Shown: piece by piece, positions 10,123 to 20,944 of the stretch
How the letters are laid out: each line of letters begins with the position of its first letter
Position numbering within the stretch: the stretch's first letter is position 1
DNA from: Diploptera punctata
Lineage: Eukaryota > Arthropoda > Insecta > Blattodea > Blaberidae
Assembly (NCBI GenBank): GCA_030220185.1
Contig: JASPKZ010010238.1
Coordinates: 159,501 to 223,500 of the forward strand
Direction: 5' to 3'
DNA: 64,000 bases
The notes under the pieces: generated by a model
What the model saw: the letters and a program-made list of their open reading frames with translations, nothing else
What the model was told of the DNA's origin: nothing
Database searches by the model: none
Position numbers and translations under genes: made by a program

Positions 10123-10595
10123 CAATTATTCCACCAGTTATATTATATGGGTGCGAAATATGGACTCTTACTTTAAGGGAGGAAAGGAGATTACAAGTAT
10201 TTAAGAATAAAGTATTTAGGAAAAATTTTTGGACCAAAGAGAGATGAACAGACAGGTGATTGGAGAAGACTACTTAAGAATGAACTACATGGTCTTTATA
10301 GGAAGCCAGATATAATAAGAACAGTTAAGTCTCGTAGACTGCGATGGGCAGGACATGTTGCACGCATGGGGAACGAAAGACTTGCATGGAAGCTTCTTGT
10401 AGGAAAGCCAGAGCGAAAACGCCCAGTTGGTAGACCAAGAATGAGGTGGGAGAATAACATTAACTATTATTTGAGGGAAGTAGATTATACAGGGAATGAT
10501 TGGAAAGCATTAGCTGAGGATAGGGATGTATGGAGAGCTTATGTCCGTGCGGCCATGAACCTACGGGTTCGATAGTGCCTGTGAGTAAGTAAGTA
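10121..10595 (+). mobile_element. LINE F, 5'-truncated 3' end
   Basis: The sequence encodes the LINE F C-terminus: PPVILYGCE near the start, KSRRLRWAGHVARM, then VGRPRMRWENN and RAAMNLRVR followed by a stop. Minor indels break the frame in the first 200 bases (the longest frame is 10366-10575). The tail is GAGTAAGTAAGTAAG. Copies at 25181, 52046 and 60903 share this end. It is a non-LTR retrocopy, probably RTE-like. Confidence 0.85.
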
Positions 10596-10612
10596 AGTAA
10601 TAATAATAATAA

Positions 10613-11072
10613 AATAAATTATTATAAAAACAACACTATTCTATAATAATCACTCAAAATATACAAGAAAACAAAAATATTCACTAAGACAGAACAGTAA
10701 ATAACAAAAATGCAACGTGTAGTATCTATTATGTTTTCAAAACTGAGTGTAGTTGCTGGCAGTACCTGCAAATCGCCCTCCTCTCTTACCGCACCATAAA
10801 ATATAGGCCATTCAATTACGGCTACAGAAGCCAGAACTGTACTTTATCTATGTTCATTGATGCACTGAAGGACTTCAAGACATCGGACTCCAGAACATCA
10901 TCATCCATATTGTGAGCTATGAATCAATAGTTCTAGTTCAGATACTTTTCTAGGAGAACTTAATTCTGAAATGGGAGAACTTTGCTCGTCATTGTTTATG
11001 GCTCACAGTGGCCGACCACATAGGCCTACCACACCCGGTCTGGCTGTAGTCAGTGAAACTTTCATCATCATC
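10613..11072. other. Intergenic stretch
   Basis: AT-rich sequence with no recognised element. Confidence 0.5.
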
Positions 11073-12346
11073 TTAACACATTGGTGACCGACTGCTGTGC
11101 GTTCCATCCACCGCTGCTGGACCGGACATTTCTGTGAGTAGCGTGGACTTTTAAATTTTAAACCGCGCTAGCACAGTGTGATTTTTACATCAATATATTT
11201 ACAGTCAATAACAATATTGCATAAGTAAATCTTTATTAGTGTTCTCATCAGACCTTCTAGTAGAAATTGAGGGTTTGATAGCCTTATAAACATTTCCCTT
11301 TATGTAAAGACACAGGGCAAAAGAGCATATGTAGCGAGTTTCTTTTCTTGTGTTCACTAAAAACGTGGCAAGGTTTGGAAGGTTTTTTTTTTCAGACAGA
11401 GTTGGTGTTAAATTATGTTTCTATATGTCTCAGCCTTCTTGGTGGGTCTTGACATGGTGTCCTTTTCACTCTGTCTTCCCTCCTCTTCCCTGTCATCTGT
11501 TCCTAATTTCACGACTGCCAAACAAGAGGCTGTTTCAAGCAAAAACTTCTGTTTGACATATTGTTGTTAGGATTTTGAAATTTATAGACCCAAAAAGCAT
11601 TAAAGAGTGCACAATGGACAAGCCACAATACAACTTTCTTGCTTCATTTCACTGTTTTTCTAAGGATGGAGTAATATGATAGGTGCTGGTCAGCCCTGTC
11701 TACACCCTTCACATACTTGTTATTTTGAAGTATTCAATAGGGCATTTTTATAACTTTACCCCTCCCACTCTCGTGTTGCCTGATGCAATGTGCTAACCAT
11801 TCTTACGTCTCTTTTATCTTTCCATGTTTGTAGCAAAAGGTCCCCCTTACTTCAAAACACACATTCTCCTGGTTTGAGTTTATTTCCTGCTTCCACAAAT
11901 GATTTTGGAAGCCCTCTGTTAATCTTTATTGCTTCAGAAACTCTCGTCTTTCTTTCGAGCAAATTTTCAACTTTAGCCACACTTATAATAATTATCCTGG
12001 TACACATGACGCCACAGATATAAATTCGGCTCCAGAACGCAAAATAGTGTTTCTTTTAATTTTTCCCCTCTGCAACATATATTTACAGGTTACATACGTA
12101 TCCCGTAATCGCCTAACTATCGGCACTAAAATTCCATATTTCACCAGCCATCTGTCTTAAAATTGTAAACAACTCTTTCTGTAAAGTTGGCAATTTCATA
12201 CAAGAGAAGAGAGGGTACAAAAACAACTATAGTTTATTTCACAATGAGAAAAAACAAAATTGCACGCTCCTTCAAAAGCGAAGAGGCTGAAATACCATAG
12301 AAAACGTAAACACGGAAATCTCCGTGGCCCGTCACCAATGTGTTAA
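11073..12346 (-). mobile_element. piggyBac-like transposon, decayed
   Basis: TTAA at 11073-11076 and 12343-12346 flanks a 1266-bp element with the inverted repeat CACATTGGTGAC at both ends. TTAA targeting is diagnostic of piggyBac. On the minus strand, broken frames read RGLPKSFVEAGNKLKPGECV (about 11950-11880), KDKRDVRMVST (about 11825-11790), and after frame changes YVKGVDRADQHLS and YYSILRKTVKW (about 11735-11640). These resemble the conserved C-terminal half of piggyBac-like transposases. The N-terminal half appears to be missing. Confidence 0.75.
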
Positions 12347-12349
12347 GAC

Positions 12350-12500
12350 ACGACAACTTCAAAAGTGAAAGTTTTGGCCTTCTCAACAATCGTCCTCCAT
12401 GCCAATCTGTCTCTTGCCATATTCAAATTAATCACTTTCATTTTCCTTAGATCGTTCATTGTGTCATCCTCCCATCTGATCTTCAGTCTTCCTACACAGT
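12350..12500 (-). mobile_element. LINE C-terminal fragment
   Basis: The minus strand reads RWEDDTMNDLRKMKV and then RDRLAWRTIVEKAKTF before a stop. This is the C-terminal region of a non-LTR retrotransposon of the same broad type as the other LINEs here. It lies just outside the piggyBac-like element and is only about 150 bp long. Confidence 0.6.
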
Positions 12501-12549
12501 GAAGCTCTGGTAGGTACAATTAATCTACATGGATGGTTTTCTATCCACA

Positions 12550-12608
12550 CATTCATTCATAGTGTTCTGCTCAAGAGCAGGTCTTTCACTGCAAACTCAG
12601 CATTCTCC
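12550..12608 (-). mobile_element. SINE1 3' fragment
   Basis: The block GAGCAGGTCTTTCACTGCAA at 12575-12594 and its flanks match the 3' body of SINE1 on the minus strand. The tRNA-like head is absent. Confidence 0.55.
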
Positions 12609-13005
12609 ACTCTTTCCTTAACTCAGCTTTCCTATCCACACATCTACAATAAATTTGTGGTTGCATATATTTGTACAAACTGTTTTAAGACGAAGTGACA
12701 GATTGGTGATGATGACCTCACCCTTCTGTCACCGACAGCTGATTGTCAAGTGACGTAAGGTCGCAGTCTCTTCACAAGTTTACCAGTTCCCCGCTGTCCA
12801 AACAGATAAATTCTTGCTGTCGTCTTCTTTTGGGAGATAATGCGTTTCGTTTACCTTTGTTATTATCTGTCATAGTCCTCATAATAATGTCATTGTATTG
12901 ATGTATTTTCTTAGCCACCTCCATCGGCAATGCTTCAATTATAGCTTCTATGATGTATCGATGTTTATCCATCAGGAGATTTTTAATTTCCTTGTATTTT
13001 GTGAT

Positions 13006-13740
13006 AAAGATAACTGCATAATGGAAGAATATAAAAAAATTGGGACTGAATATAAATTGACAGAAAACAGAATATATGTGTTTGGGAAAGGATGTGGATG
13101 CCCTCATACTCGAAACAAGGAAAATAAAAAAAATGTGTATTTTTTAAATATCTTGGGTCAATAATTGCAAGTTCAGGTACCTGTGGGAGAGATATACAGA
13201 CTAAAATTGCAATGACAAAAATGCAACTAAGACATTACATGGAATAATTTGGAACAAATATATTACAAAGGAAACTAAAATGAAAATTTATAAGAACATA
13301 ATACAGAATAATTTGTCATATGGAAGTGAAACTTGGTCTTTGACGGAATTACAAAAGTATAAAATTAGAACAGTTGAATTTGATTATTTTAGAAGAAGCC
13401 TCCAAAAAAAAGGACAGGATAAAATAAGAAATGAATTCCTTTGGAGAGAACTGAATGTCACCACATCTGTTGTTAAGAGAATTGAAAATCATACGCTTAA
13501 ATGGTATGGCCATGTACAAAGAATGGAAAATGAAAGATGGCCAAAAAATATATACCAGTGGTCACACCATGGAGGAAATAAACGTGGCAGACCACGATGG
13601 AAATGGAAAACCTACGTCAGAACTATAATGGATGATAGGAATTTGGAAGAGGGAGATTGGAATGATAGAGATAAATGGAAACTGAAGACGGCAAAACTAT
13701 AAGTGGGGGAAAGCCGAAGAAGAAAAAGATAACTGCATAA
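13006..13740 (+). mobile_element. LINE B copy with 16-bp target duplication
   Basis: The perfect repeat AAAGATAACTGCATAA at 13006-13021 and 13725-13740 flanks a 5'-truncated LINE B. The longest frame, 13280-13702, encodes YGSETWSLTELQKYKIRTVE, KWYGHVQRM and a C-terminal GRPRWKWKTYVRTIMDD. Frameshifts precede it. The tail is GAAGAAGAAA. It inserted into the PLE P3 region. Confidence 0.9.
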
Positions 13741-14284
13741 GAGATGATGCATTACATACGAGTTAGGAAGATAGGCCCACGAGAGCGTTTTCGGTTATGT
13801 GTTCTTTGGTTTAGTGAATTATTAATAGATCCTTCCAGATTATTAAACCCTAGATTTCAATTATATTATTTTTGGTCTGGACATCTTACCTCAATATTAA
13901 TGTTGATTTGTTCTTGGACTTGTTTCAAAACAATTCTGTTTTATCGTCAGCTTTCACAGACTGGTTTTATTTATGTTGCATTATGTTGCACCACCTGGAT
14001 GTCGATGTCAGCTCCATCCTGTGGTTGGCCAAAGAACCTCCAAACAAGGTCACCCTCCATCGGAATATCAAAATTCATAACTCTGTTTCTGTTCTTCTGA
14101 ATATACATTTTTTCCCAAATAGTCAGCTCTTTTGTATTTTCTAACTGTTTTAATAATTTAGTGTCTGAATTTATATTATGTTTTTTCAGACCAAACATGA
14201 GCAGCAACTGCAGATTTTTCAATTTCTCCATTTTTAATATTTCTTATGTGTTCTTTGTTTCTAATTTTTAGGTTTCTTTTTGTT

Positions 14285-14303
14285 TATATATATATATATA
14301 TCT
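14285..14303. repeat. (TA)n inside the GIY-YIG remnant
   Basis: The TA run lies where the codons for the IYI of the YIG box are expected, between CEK and the KRNLKIRNKEH-like region. It seems to be a microsatellite that grew from AT-rich coding sequence. Confidence 0.7.
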
Positions 14304-14628
14304 TTTCACAACCCATGCATTCAATTTGATATATTCCTAGATTTCAGTTTGGGTTTATAGACTGGTAATGTTCTCCATATGGGGTCTTCAATGTATCGAT
14401 GATGTCCCCTGCCTTTCCATCGTCGGGATGGTTCGTAGAACTTACGACATCTGGCCCTGAAAGACGGTCAACAAATGAGTGTTAATCGTAATCTGTGTCA
14501 CACAATGTAAACCGCAACTGCCTCGAATTACCGTTGAACACTTCCCACGAAGTCGTTTCCTCAATATTTGTGTTTTCCTCGTCCATTTACAGCTGTAATA
14601 ACTCCGACATAACCTGTTCCATAAATAA

Positions 14629-15024
14629 TTTATCTTTTTAAAGATAGCGCTAAGCGTATCAAAATACACGCCTTCACGCCTAATATACATACTGACAAAG
14701 GAACTCTTCTTCATAGAAGAGCTCCACCTGGACCTTCTCTTGCCGGCAACGGATGCCTACAAAGAAGTGCTGAGGGACCTCAACGAGAAGAGAGAACAGA
14801 TATGGCCTGAGTACTACGCAACGGATGCGATGATCTACAGAGAATGGACAGCAGCCAGATACGACCGCAGACACGCCATGACGAGAGTCGCGGTCCATTG
14901 TTTCCACCACCGGATATGCACAACAGTGAAGCGCCATAACCCAGAAGAAAAGTGCAAGTGCAAACTATGTGGGTCGCACTGCGACCGATATCACCTACTA
15001 CAGTGTAAAAACATAGGAACATAG
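14629..15024 (+). pseudogene. LINE C-terminal fragment with zinc-knuckle-like motif
   Basis: An open frame of 132 codons without an upstream ATG encodes YILTKELFFIEELHLDLLLP, then a charged region and near its end CKCKLCGSHCDRYHLLQC. The C-x2-C...H-x3-C arrangement resembles the C-terminal zinc-binding motif of R1/CR1-type LINEs. The stretch is richer in G and C than its neighbours and has no stop, unlike most fragments here. No RT domain lies upstream. A host gene fragment cannot be ruled out. Confidence 0.45.
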
Positions 15025-15363
15025 ATAACAGACTTTTGTAAGACATAAAAACAATTCATGGCCATTGGCTGCAATAATACCTATTATTATTATAAATAAT
15101 ATCTCAATGGTCCCCTGAATATCAGTTTTAAGTAATTGTCGACATTTCCTTAGAATGATTGCATAGTCTACCTTTTAAAATTGGAACATTATGACAAACC
15201 TATAGTTAAAGATATTAACTCTATTTTTTGTTGTATTTTACATGATTATGATTTTAACTACCCTTCTTTCATCTCGGAAACTATTTCCTTCATTTCGTAC
15301 ATTTCGACTTTTACCTCATTTAACTTGTCATCAATTACGCTTTGCGGGTTTCTCTACCGTATA
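15025..15363. other. Intergenic stretch
   Basis: AT-rich sequence with nothing recognised. Confidence 0.5.
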
Positions 15364-15665
15364 ATCATCATCATCATCAACAAGGATTACGCCCAATGGC
15401 CTGTTCCGATCTCATTATATGTCGAATTGGTTCTTCCATCTCTTCAATGGTCTTCTAAACATTCTTCTCCCTTTTGGTTTATAATTATACGAGTACATTC
15501 TTCTTGGTATGCGCTGTTCATTCATTCGTAATACGTGCTCAAGATAAGCATTTTGATAATATTTTATTATTTCACAGAGATTAAATATATTATGTTCTGT
15601 TCTTATATCTTCGTTTTTCTTTTTATCGGTCCTTTGGTATCCTGCTATTGCTCTCATCATCTTAC
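15364..15665 (-). mobile_element. LINE C, 3' fragment
   Basis: The minus strand encodes IAGYQRTDKKKNEDIRTEHN, YLEHVLRMNEQRIPRRMYS and a C-terminal GRRMFRRPLKRWKNQF. An ATC tail is at the left (3') end. Copies are at 24041-24905 and 37346-37750. Confidence 0.8.
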
Positions 15666-15710
15666 CGTATAATTAAGTAAGTAAAATGTATATATTACAA
15701 TATTTCTAGA

Positions 15711-15756
15711 TAATAATAATAATAATAATAATAATAGATAGATAGATAGATAGATA
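15711..15756. repeat. (AAT)n followed by (GATA)n
   Basis: About eight AAT units run into five GATA units. They border the 3' end of LINE K. Confidence 0.9.
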
Positions 15757-16126
15757 AATCATCGGTTGTTTAATGTCTTTGACATCGTACGATTCCTATT
15801 AGCCAAATTTTGTCGGTTCTTCCAATCTCCTGGTTGCAGATGTTACTCCTACATGTATAAATATGTTCCCTGATGCCAGGAGGTTTTAGGTCTTTCTCTG
15901 CCTCGTCTTCCCGGGTTTCCATTCCAAAACACATTTTGGTAGCCGACCTTCTTCCATTCGCTGGGCATATCTGTACCATCTTAATTGCGAGTTTTAATAT
16001 AATCTAAAACAGTGTCTTTAATCTTAATTTTCTCCCTTATAACTGAGTTTCTATTTTTTCCTCGTGAAATTCTTCCTGCCTTCATATAAAATCCACTTCC
16101 GTAGCAAAGGTACTTATTAGTTTTTT
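15757..16126 (-). mobile_element. LINE K fragment between AAT repeats
   Basis: On the minus strand, KAGRISRGKNRNSVIREK leads (after a frameshift near 15990) to LRWYRYAQRMEEGRLPKCVL and GRRGRERPKTSWHQG. This is the C-terminal region of a LINE related to J. The 3' end abuts GATA/AAT repeats and the 5' break abuts the large AAT/GAT tract. Confidence 0.7.
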
Positions 16127-16132
16127 TTGTTA

Positions 16133-16213
<81 letters not shown>

Positions 16214-16525
16214 GATGGTGATAATAATGATAATAATAATAATAATGATAATGATGATGATAATGATAATGATGATGATAATGATAATGATGTGATAATG
16301 ATAATGATAATAATAATGATGATGGTGATAATAATAATAATGATAATAATAATAATAATGATGATGATGATGATAATGATAATGATAATGATGATAATAA
16401 TAATAATGATGATGATGGCGATAATAATAATGATGATATAATAATGATGATGATGGTGATAATAATAATGATAATAATAATAATAATAATAATAATGATG
16501 ATGATGATGATGATGATGATGATGG

Positions 16526-16556
<31 letters not shown>

Positions 16557-16667
16557 GATGATGATGATGATTATAATGATAATGATGATGATGATTATAA
16601 TGAAATGATGATGATGATGATTATAATGATAATGATAATAATAATGATGGTGATAATAATAATATTG

Positions 16668-16703
<36 letters not shown>

Positions 16704-16772
16704 GTAATAATAATAATTATAATAATGATGATGATAATGATAATGATAATGATAATAATGATGATGATGGTG

Positions 16773-16840
<68 letters not shown>

Positions 16841-16841
16841 T
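16127..16841. repeat. Compound (RAT)n trinucleotide tract, about 0.7 kb
   Basis: The tract is made of AAT, GAT and occasional GGT units in long runs, with only a few phase shifts (near 16290, 16435 and 16600). Open frames across it (for example poly-Ile, poly-Tyr/His or Asn/Asp) are artefacts of the repeat. Confidence 0.95.
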
Positions 16842-17567
16842 GGATTTCATTCCACAGTAAAACATTACGTTCGTATACTTATTAGATTACTGCAGTGGTC
16901 CAATGAGTGTCTTTCGTTGATTTTCTGTGACTCAATCAATTAGAGAATTTATTTGTTTAGATATAAGTATTTTAAAATATTTATTAGTAGCTAATTTAAT
17001 ATCATGTTCGAGTTGGGATTAGTTGTTTCAGATGATGGATTTTATTTTAAAAAATTACTTTTTTTAAGCTTTAAACATTTAAATGAAATACTAAATGCAT
17101 TTGAAATGAATTAGAAAATATTTTATTATAAATACGACTTAATTCACTGCTCCTGATTTTTAATTACTGCATTTATACAAAAAATAATCATATGAATTTG
17201 ATCAAGAGAAAAAATTAAATATTCCAAATGTTTGCAGTTAGGTTCATTGTTTGTGCAATTAGATTGGTGCAGTGTATGATATTTAACTGCGTGCATTTAG
17301 ATTATTTACAGTTAATTTATCCGACAAATTGAATTTACATACAGTCGTGGACGTGAATTTGTAGTGCTCCAATTATTTCAATCCTGTAAGTACACACGGT
17401 TGGAAAACAATTACTTCCAATTAACTAATTATATCTAAAATGTATATTGCAGTTTTAATCGAGCTGTGTTCCTGGAATCGTTAAAACATGTATCAAGGTT
17501 TTTAAATAACATAAGCAAGCTCCAAGCTTTTAATGGCCTCTTCAACAATGATGAGGATGATAATAAT
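16842..17567. other. AT-rich intergenic stretch
   Basis: Strongly AT-rich; no element recognised. Confidence 0.5.
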
Positions 17568-18818
17568 AATATCATCATCATCATAGTACATTCACGAATT
17601 TAGGCCATTTGTTGACCTGTTTCGGCCTCAAGAGAAACACCATCCAGAAGTCTTTTGAGTGGACGTCCTGGTCTTCTTCTTCCTGCAGGTTGATATCTTA
17701 ACATTTGTTTGGGTATTCTGTGATCTTCCATTCGATGAACATGTTGCATCCATCTTGACTTATAATCAGAAATTTTGTTTTCTAAAGATTCCATGTGTAA
17801 TTCTTCTAAGATGTCTTCATTTTTTTTGTGATCTAGTAGTGTGTATCCTGCAGTCCTCCGAAGATATCTCATTTCAGCAGATCTAAGTCTCTGTATATCC
17901 TTCTGTTTCAACGTCCATACTTCGCTACCATACAAAAGAGTTGGAAGAGCCAGTGTTTTATACACTTTCAGTCTTGAATGCTTTTGGACTAACTGTGGCT
18001 TGAAGATAGAATTTATTAACCCTAAAATTCTTAAAAATTTAGATATTTTTGCATTTACATCCTTTTCTTCTTCATATGAGATATTGCATCCTAGATATGT
18101 AAAATTATTCACCTGCTCCAAAATTTTATTGTCCAGTACAATTTTACTTCTGACAGGATCTACACCTTGAAATGCCATAATTTTTGTTTTTTCTGTAGAT
18201 ATCTTTAATCCATATTCTTCTGTAATTTTGTTAAGTTCATACAGACCTTTCTGTAGATTATCTTCGGAATTTGCTATTATTATTTGGTCATCTGCAAACA
18301 ATATGGTGTTTAATTTTCTATTTTCTGATATTCTTATTCCAAATTTATATGTTTTGTTCCAGCAACATATTACTTCATTGATATAAATTGCAAAAAGTGT
18401 TGGGGATAGGGGGCAGCCTTGTCTCACACCACGATTTATAATTCCTTCTTCAGAAAATCTGTTATTTAATTTAATCTTTATGGTGTTGTCTTTGTAAATA
18501 TTTTGTTATATTCTGCCGAAGTAAATTTGGTATATTTCTGTCTTCCAATATATTTAAGAGTTTTGATCTCTTGACTGTGTCGAATGCTTTTTCAAAATCT
18601 ATGAAAGCAAAATGTGTTTCTAAGTTGAATTCTCTTCTTTTTTCAAGCAATAGTTTAACAGAAAATGCTGAATCAATACAAGATCGTCCTTTCCTAAATC
18701 CATTTTGACATTCCATAAGGAATTTTTCACTGAAACTTTTCAATTTTCCATTTAAAATGTCTGCATAAATTTTGTAGCATGTGTTTAACAAACTGATTCC
18801 CCTATAGTTGTCCATTTT

Positions 18819-18825
<7 letters not shown>
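17568..18825 (-). mobile_element. LINE I, the longest RT copy in the window
   Basis: Read on the minus strand, the RT begins at NYRGISLLNTCYKIYADIL (about 18812-18756), followed by FIDFEKAFDTV (about 18605-18573), RQGCPLSPTLFAIYINE (18427 on), ILFADDQIIIA, NFTYLGC, ALPTLLYGSEVWTL and a C-terminal GRRRPGRPLKRL. One frameshift near 18500 separates the two long frames (18471-18812 and 17600-18427). Endonuclease and the first RT blocks are absent. The 3' tail is ATGATGATGAT. It is non-functional but close to intact from the RT onwards. Confidence 0.9.

Positions 18826-18856
<31 letters not shown>
18826..18856. repeat. (AAT)n between LINE I and LINE J
   Basis: About nine units separate the broken 5' end of LINE I from the 3' end of LINE J. 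Confidence 0.9.
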
Positions 18857-19698
18857 TTTTTTTATTATTCCGGCTTTTACAATGAATATACATTTTTCCG
18901 GTACCCATGTTCACAGTTAACTACACATTTGTTTCAACACATTTTTCCATTCCTGTCTGTTCATCCATATATCTTCTTCTATTTCCCATTCCCTCTTAGT
19001 TTCATTGATTCCCTGAATCCACGTAATATTTGGTCTACTCTTCTTTTTCCTTCCCTGTGGTTCCCAATCCATGATTATCTTAGGTAGTCTTCCTTATTCC
19101 ATCCTTCTAATGTGTCCGTACTAATTTAATTGTTTCTTCTTTATAAAATCTAATATTGAATATTGTACCTGCATTTTTTCTTTTATATATGCATTTCTGA
19201 TTTTATCCTTCCTGGATATTCTTGCAGCACGTCTCCAGTAGTCCATTTCAGTGGCGAGTAATTTTTTTTTCATTTGTACATTTAAAGCCCACACAGCTCC
19301 ATAGGTAATAATGCTTCTGATTATTGTATTAAAAATAGTTTTTTTTTGTTTCTTTGAAGATATGTTTGTCCCATACTATTCCATTTAGGGCAGATATAGC
19401 ATACTTTCCTATATTGATCCTGTTTCTTATCTCTGTTTCTTGTTTTCCATCTTTAGTAATTTTAATTCCCAAATACTTATATTCTTAAGTGTATTTAATT
19501 ATCCCTAAATTTTCTTCTAGTATTAAATCTTGAGGAAGATTCCCTATTGTCATATATCTAGATTTATCCATATTGATCTTTAAACCCCATAAACTATATT
19601 CTTGTATTAATTTTCTAGTGAGGTATTCTAGACCGGAATAATTCTTGAGCCAAGTAGCAATTGGTCAGCTGCTAATAAGGAGGAATAATAAAGAATAA
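18857..19698 (-). mobile_element. LINE J fragment flanked by AAT repeats
   Basis: The minus strand matches the plus-strand copy at 47638-48500, including the 3' untranslated end (GGTACCGGAAAAATGTGTAT). Coding similarity runs from just upstream of the RT catalytic box to the C-terminus, but the frame is broken so that no long ORF survives. AAT repeats lie on both sides (18826-18856 and about 19709-19740). Confidence 0.8.
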
Positions 19699-19742
19699 TA
19701 GTTAATAATAATAATAATAATAATAATAAGAATAATAATAAA
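19699..19742. repeat. (AAT)n microsatellite
   Basis: Interrupted AAT units lie next to the 5' break of LINE J. Confidence 0.85.
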
Positions 19743-19926
19743 TTTTACGAAAAAACAACAAAAACAAGCAATAAATGCTTTCAACTCTGTTTGGCGGAAG
19801 CAAAAACAGTTACACAAAATAGAACAATTACAAATATATCACAACCATAATATAGCGCATTTTAACATATTGGTCCTGAAGTCGGGCAAATTCCTACCAG
19901 GGAAATGAAAAGAATTTTAAAGTACA

Positions 19927-20303
19927 GAAATGGATGTTTTAAGAAGATCAGCTGGAAAATCCAGAATGGATAGAATACGAAATAAAGAAATAAGGGAAAT
20001 TATGGGTGTACAAGAGGAGCCGGACATTATAGACATCATTGAAAAGAAAAGGTTGCAGTGGTATGGTCATGTCAAACGAATGCCAGAGGAAAGATTGCCA
20101 AAAATTGTTATGGAATGGATCCCAATGGAAATGAGGAAGAGAGGAAGACCGAAGAAAACTTGGATAGAAAGGGTACAAGCAGCTATGAATATCAGAGGAA
20201 TGGAGAGAGCAATGGATGGACAGAGAGGAATGGCGTTTGGTTTCCGGAAGACGGCGGCAGCTGCCATGATACCGGATGATGATCATGAATAATAATTATA
20301 ATA
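19927..20303 (+). mobile_element. LINE D fragment
   Basis: The frame 19930-20292 encodes MDVLRRSAGKSRMDRIRNKE, LQWYGHVKRMPEERLPKIV, KRGRPKKTWIERVQAAMNIR and ends in DDDHE. This is an intact C-terminal segment of a LINE related to J and K. The 5' break is at the same position as in the copy at 63416. The tail is GATGATGATCATG followed by AAT-like units. Confidence 0.8.
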
Positions 20304-20480
20304 ATGTTTTATTTATTCTGGCACAGTTACGGTCATAAGGCCATCTCTTCCACTCAACCATCACAAATACAAATAAATATTTAAAAAGGTCATGAAGGAC
20401 ATTGCATGTTAAATATTGAAAACACCTAACAGTATTACACAGAGAAAATAATCCAACGAAGATAAACGTACTCGAAGTGA
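20304..20480 (-). mobile_element. CR1/Jockey-like LINE G2, 3' UTR fragment
   Basis: The minus strand ends in a sequence like that of the copies at 45307 and 49612 (AGTGGAAGAGA...GGCC) followed by an AT-rich TAAA tail. Only the untranslated end is present. Confidence 0.55.
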
Positions 20481-20740
20481 TGGAAATCATGAAAGCAGCT
20501 CACAACAACGACAATCTGATAAGCGAAAACGAACCCAATACATGTAACCCCCTCTACCAGATCTTCAGTGAAACACCAGTTTTGAATCCTGCCGATGATA
20601 GGACAAGTCCCGAAAGCGCTACAGTTAAATAATTAATTAAGTTGAGGAGACGGATCTTTCAGGTGAATATTCCATAATTTTATATTTTAATTTTGAACAA
20701 TACCTCAACGGAACTCATCATGAATCTTATAAAATAAATA
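20481..20740 (+). mobile_element. PLE 3' end with overlapping ribozyme
   Basis: A frame reads NEPNTCNPLYQIF, then NPADDRTSPESATVK and a stop at 20630-20632. It matches the end of the PLE ORF at 22445-23184 (NPHNPLYKIL, then SADDGTSPERPTEF). The untranslated region continues with GTTGAGGAGACGGA to about 20740. Only the last part of the element is present. Confidence 0.65.
20588..20628 (+). ncRNA. Hammerhead ribozyme with one core substitution
   Basis: CCGATGA (20592-20598) stands where CTGATGA is required. Helix II GGAC/GTCC, GAAA (20612-20615), palindromic helix III AGCGCT and TA|C follow. Helix I pairs CTG with CAG. The U-to-C change in the core should abolish or greatly reduce cleavage. 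Confidence 0.65.
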
Positions 20741-20759
20741 TTTGACAAATATAGATAAG

Positions 20760-20761
<2 letters not shown>

Positions 20762-20812
<51 letters not shown>

Positions 20813-20813
20813 T
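20762..20813. repeat. (AAT)n microsatellite
   Basis: About 16 AAT units. Confidence 0.95.
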
Positions 20814-20944
20814 TAATTTTCCCTGATGTGAAATTAGTTTACTCTTGTGGAATACCCCCTCGTTTGGTATGTCTACCTTTTTTCGCGTTAACACAAATCA
20901 TAGAAAAACATCGGGAATTGAATATACCAACTTTTAAAATATTA

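Larger units (their letters stand above)
12780..14350 (-). mobile_element. PLE P3 with GIY-YIG remnant, split by LINE B
   Basis: On the minus strand GIYQIECMGCEKIYI (14337 down to about 14293) is the start of a GIY-YIG endonuclease, followed after a TA expansion and frame changes by KEHIRNIKNGEIEKSAV and AAHVW, then TIWEKMYIQKNRN. This order is typical of the C-terminal nuclease of Penelope-like elements. A separate minus-strand frame at 12772-13020 continues beyond the LINE B insertion; its link to the PLE is inferred from position only. No ribozyme core was found here. Confidence 0.6.

Noticed and set aside
12772..13107. A 111-codon minus-strand ORF
   Set aside because: The first 29 codons are antisense of inserted LINE B; only the downstream part could belong to the PLE region.
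15981..16865. A 294-residue minus-strand ORF rich in Tyr, His and Ile, and its plus-strand counterparts
   Set aside because: It is translation of the AAT/GAT microsatellite, which is open in most frames.
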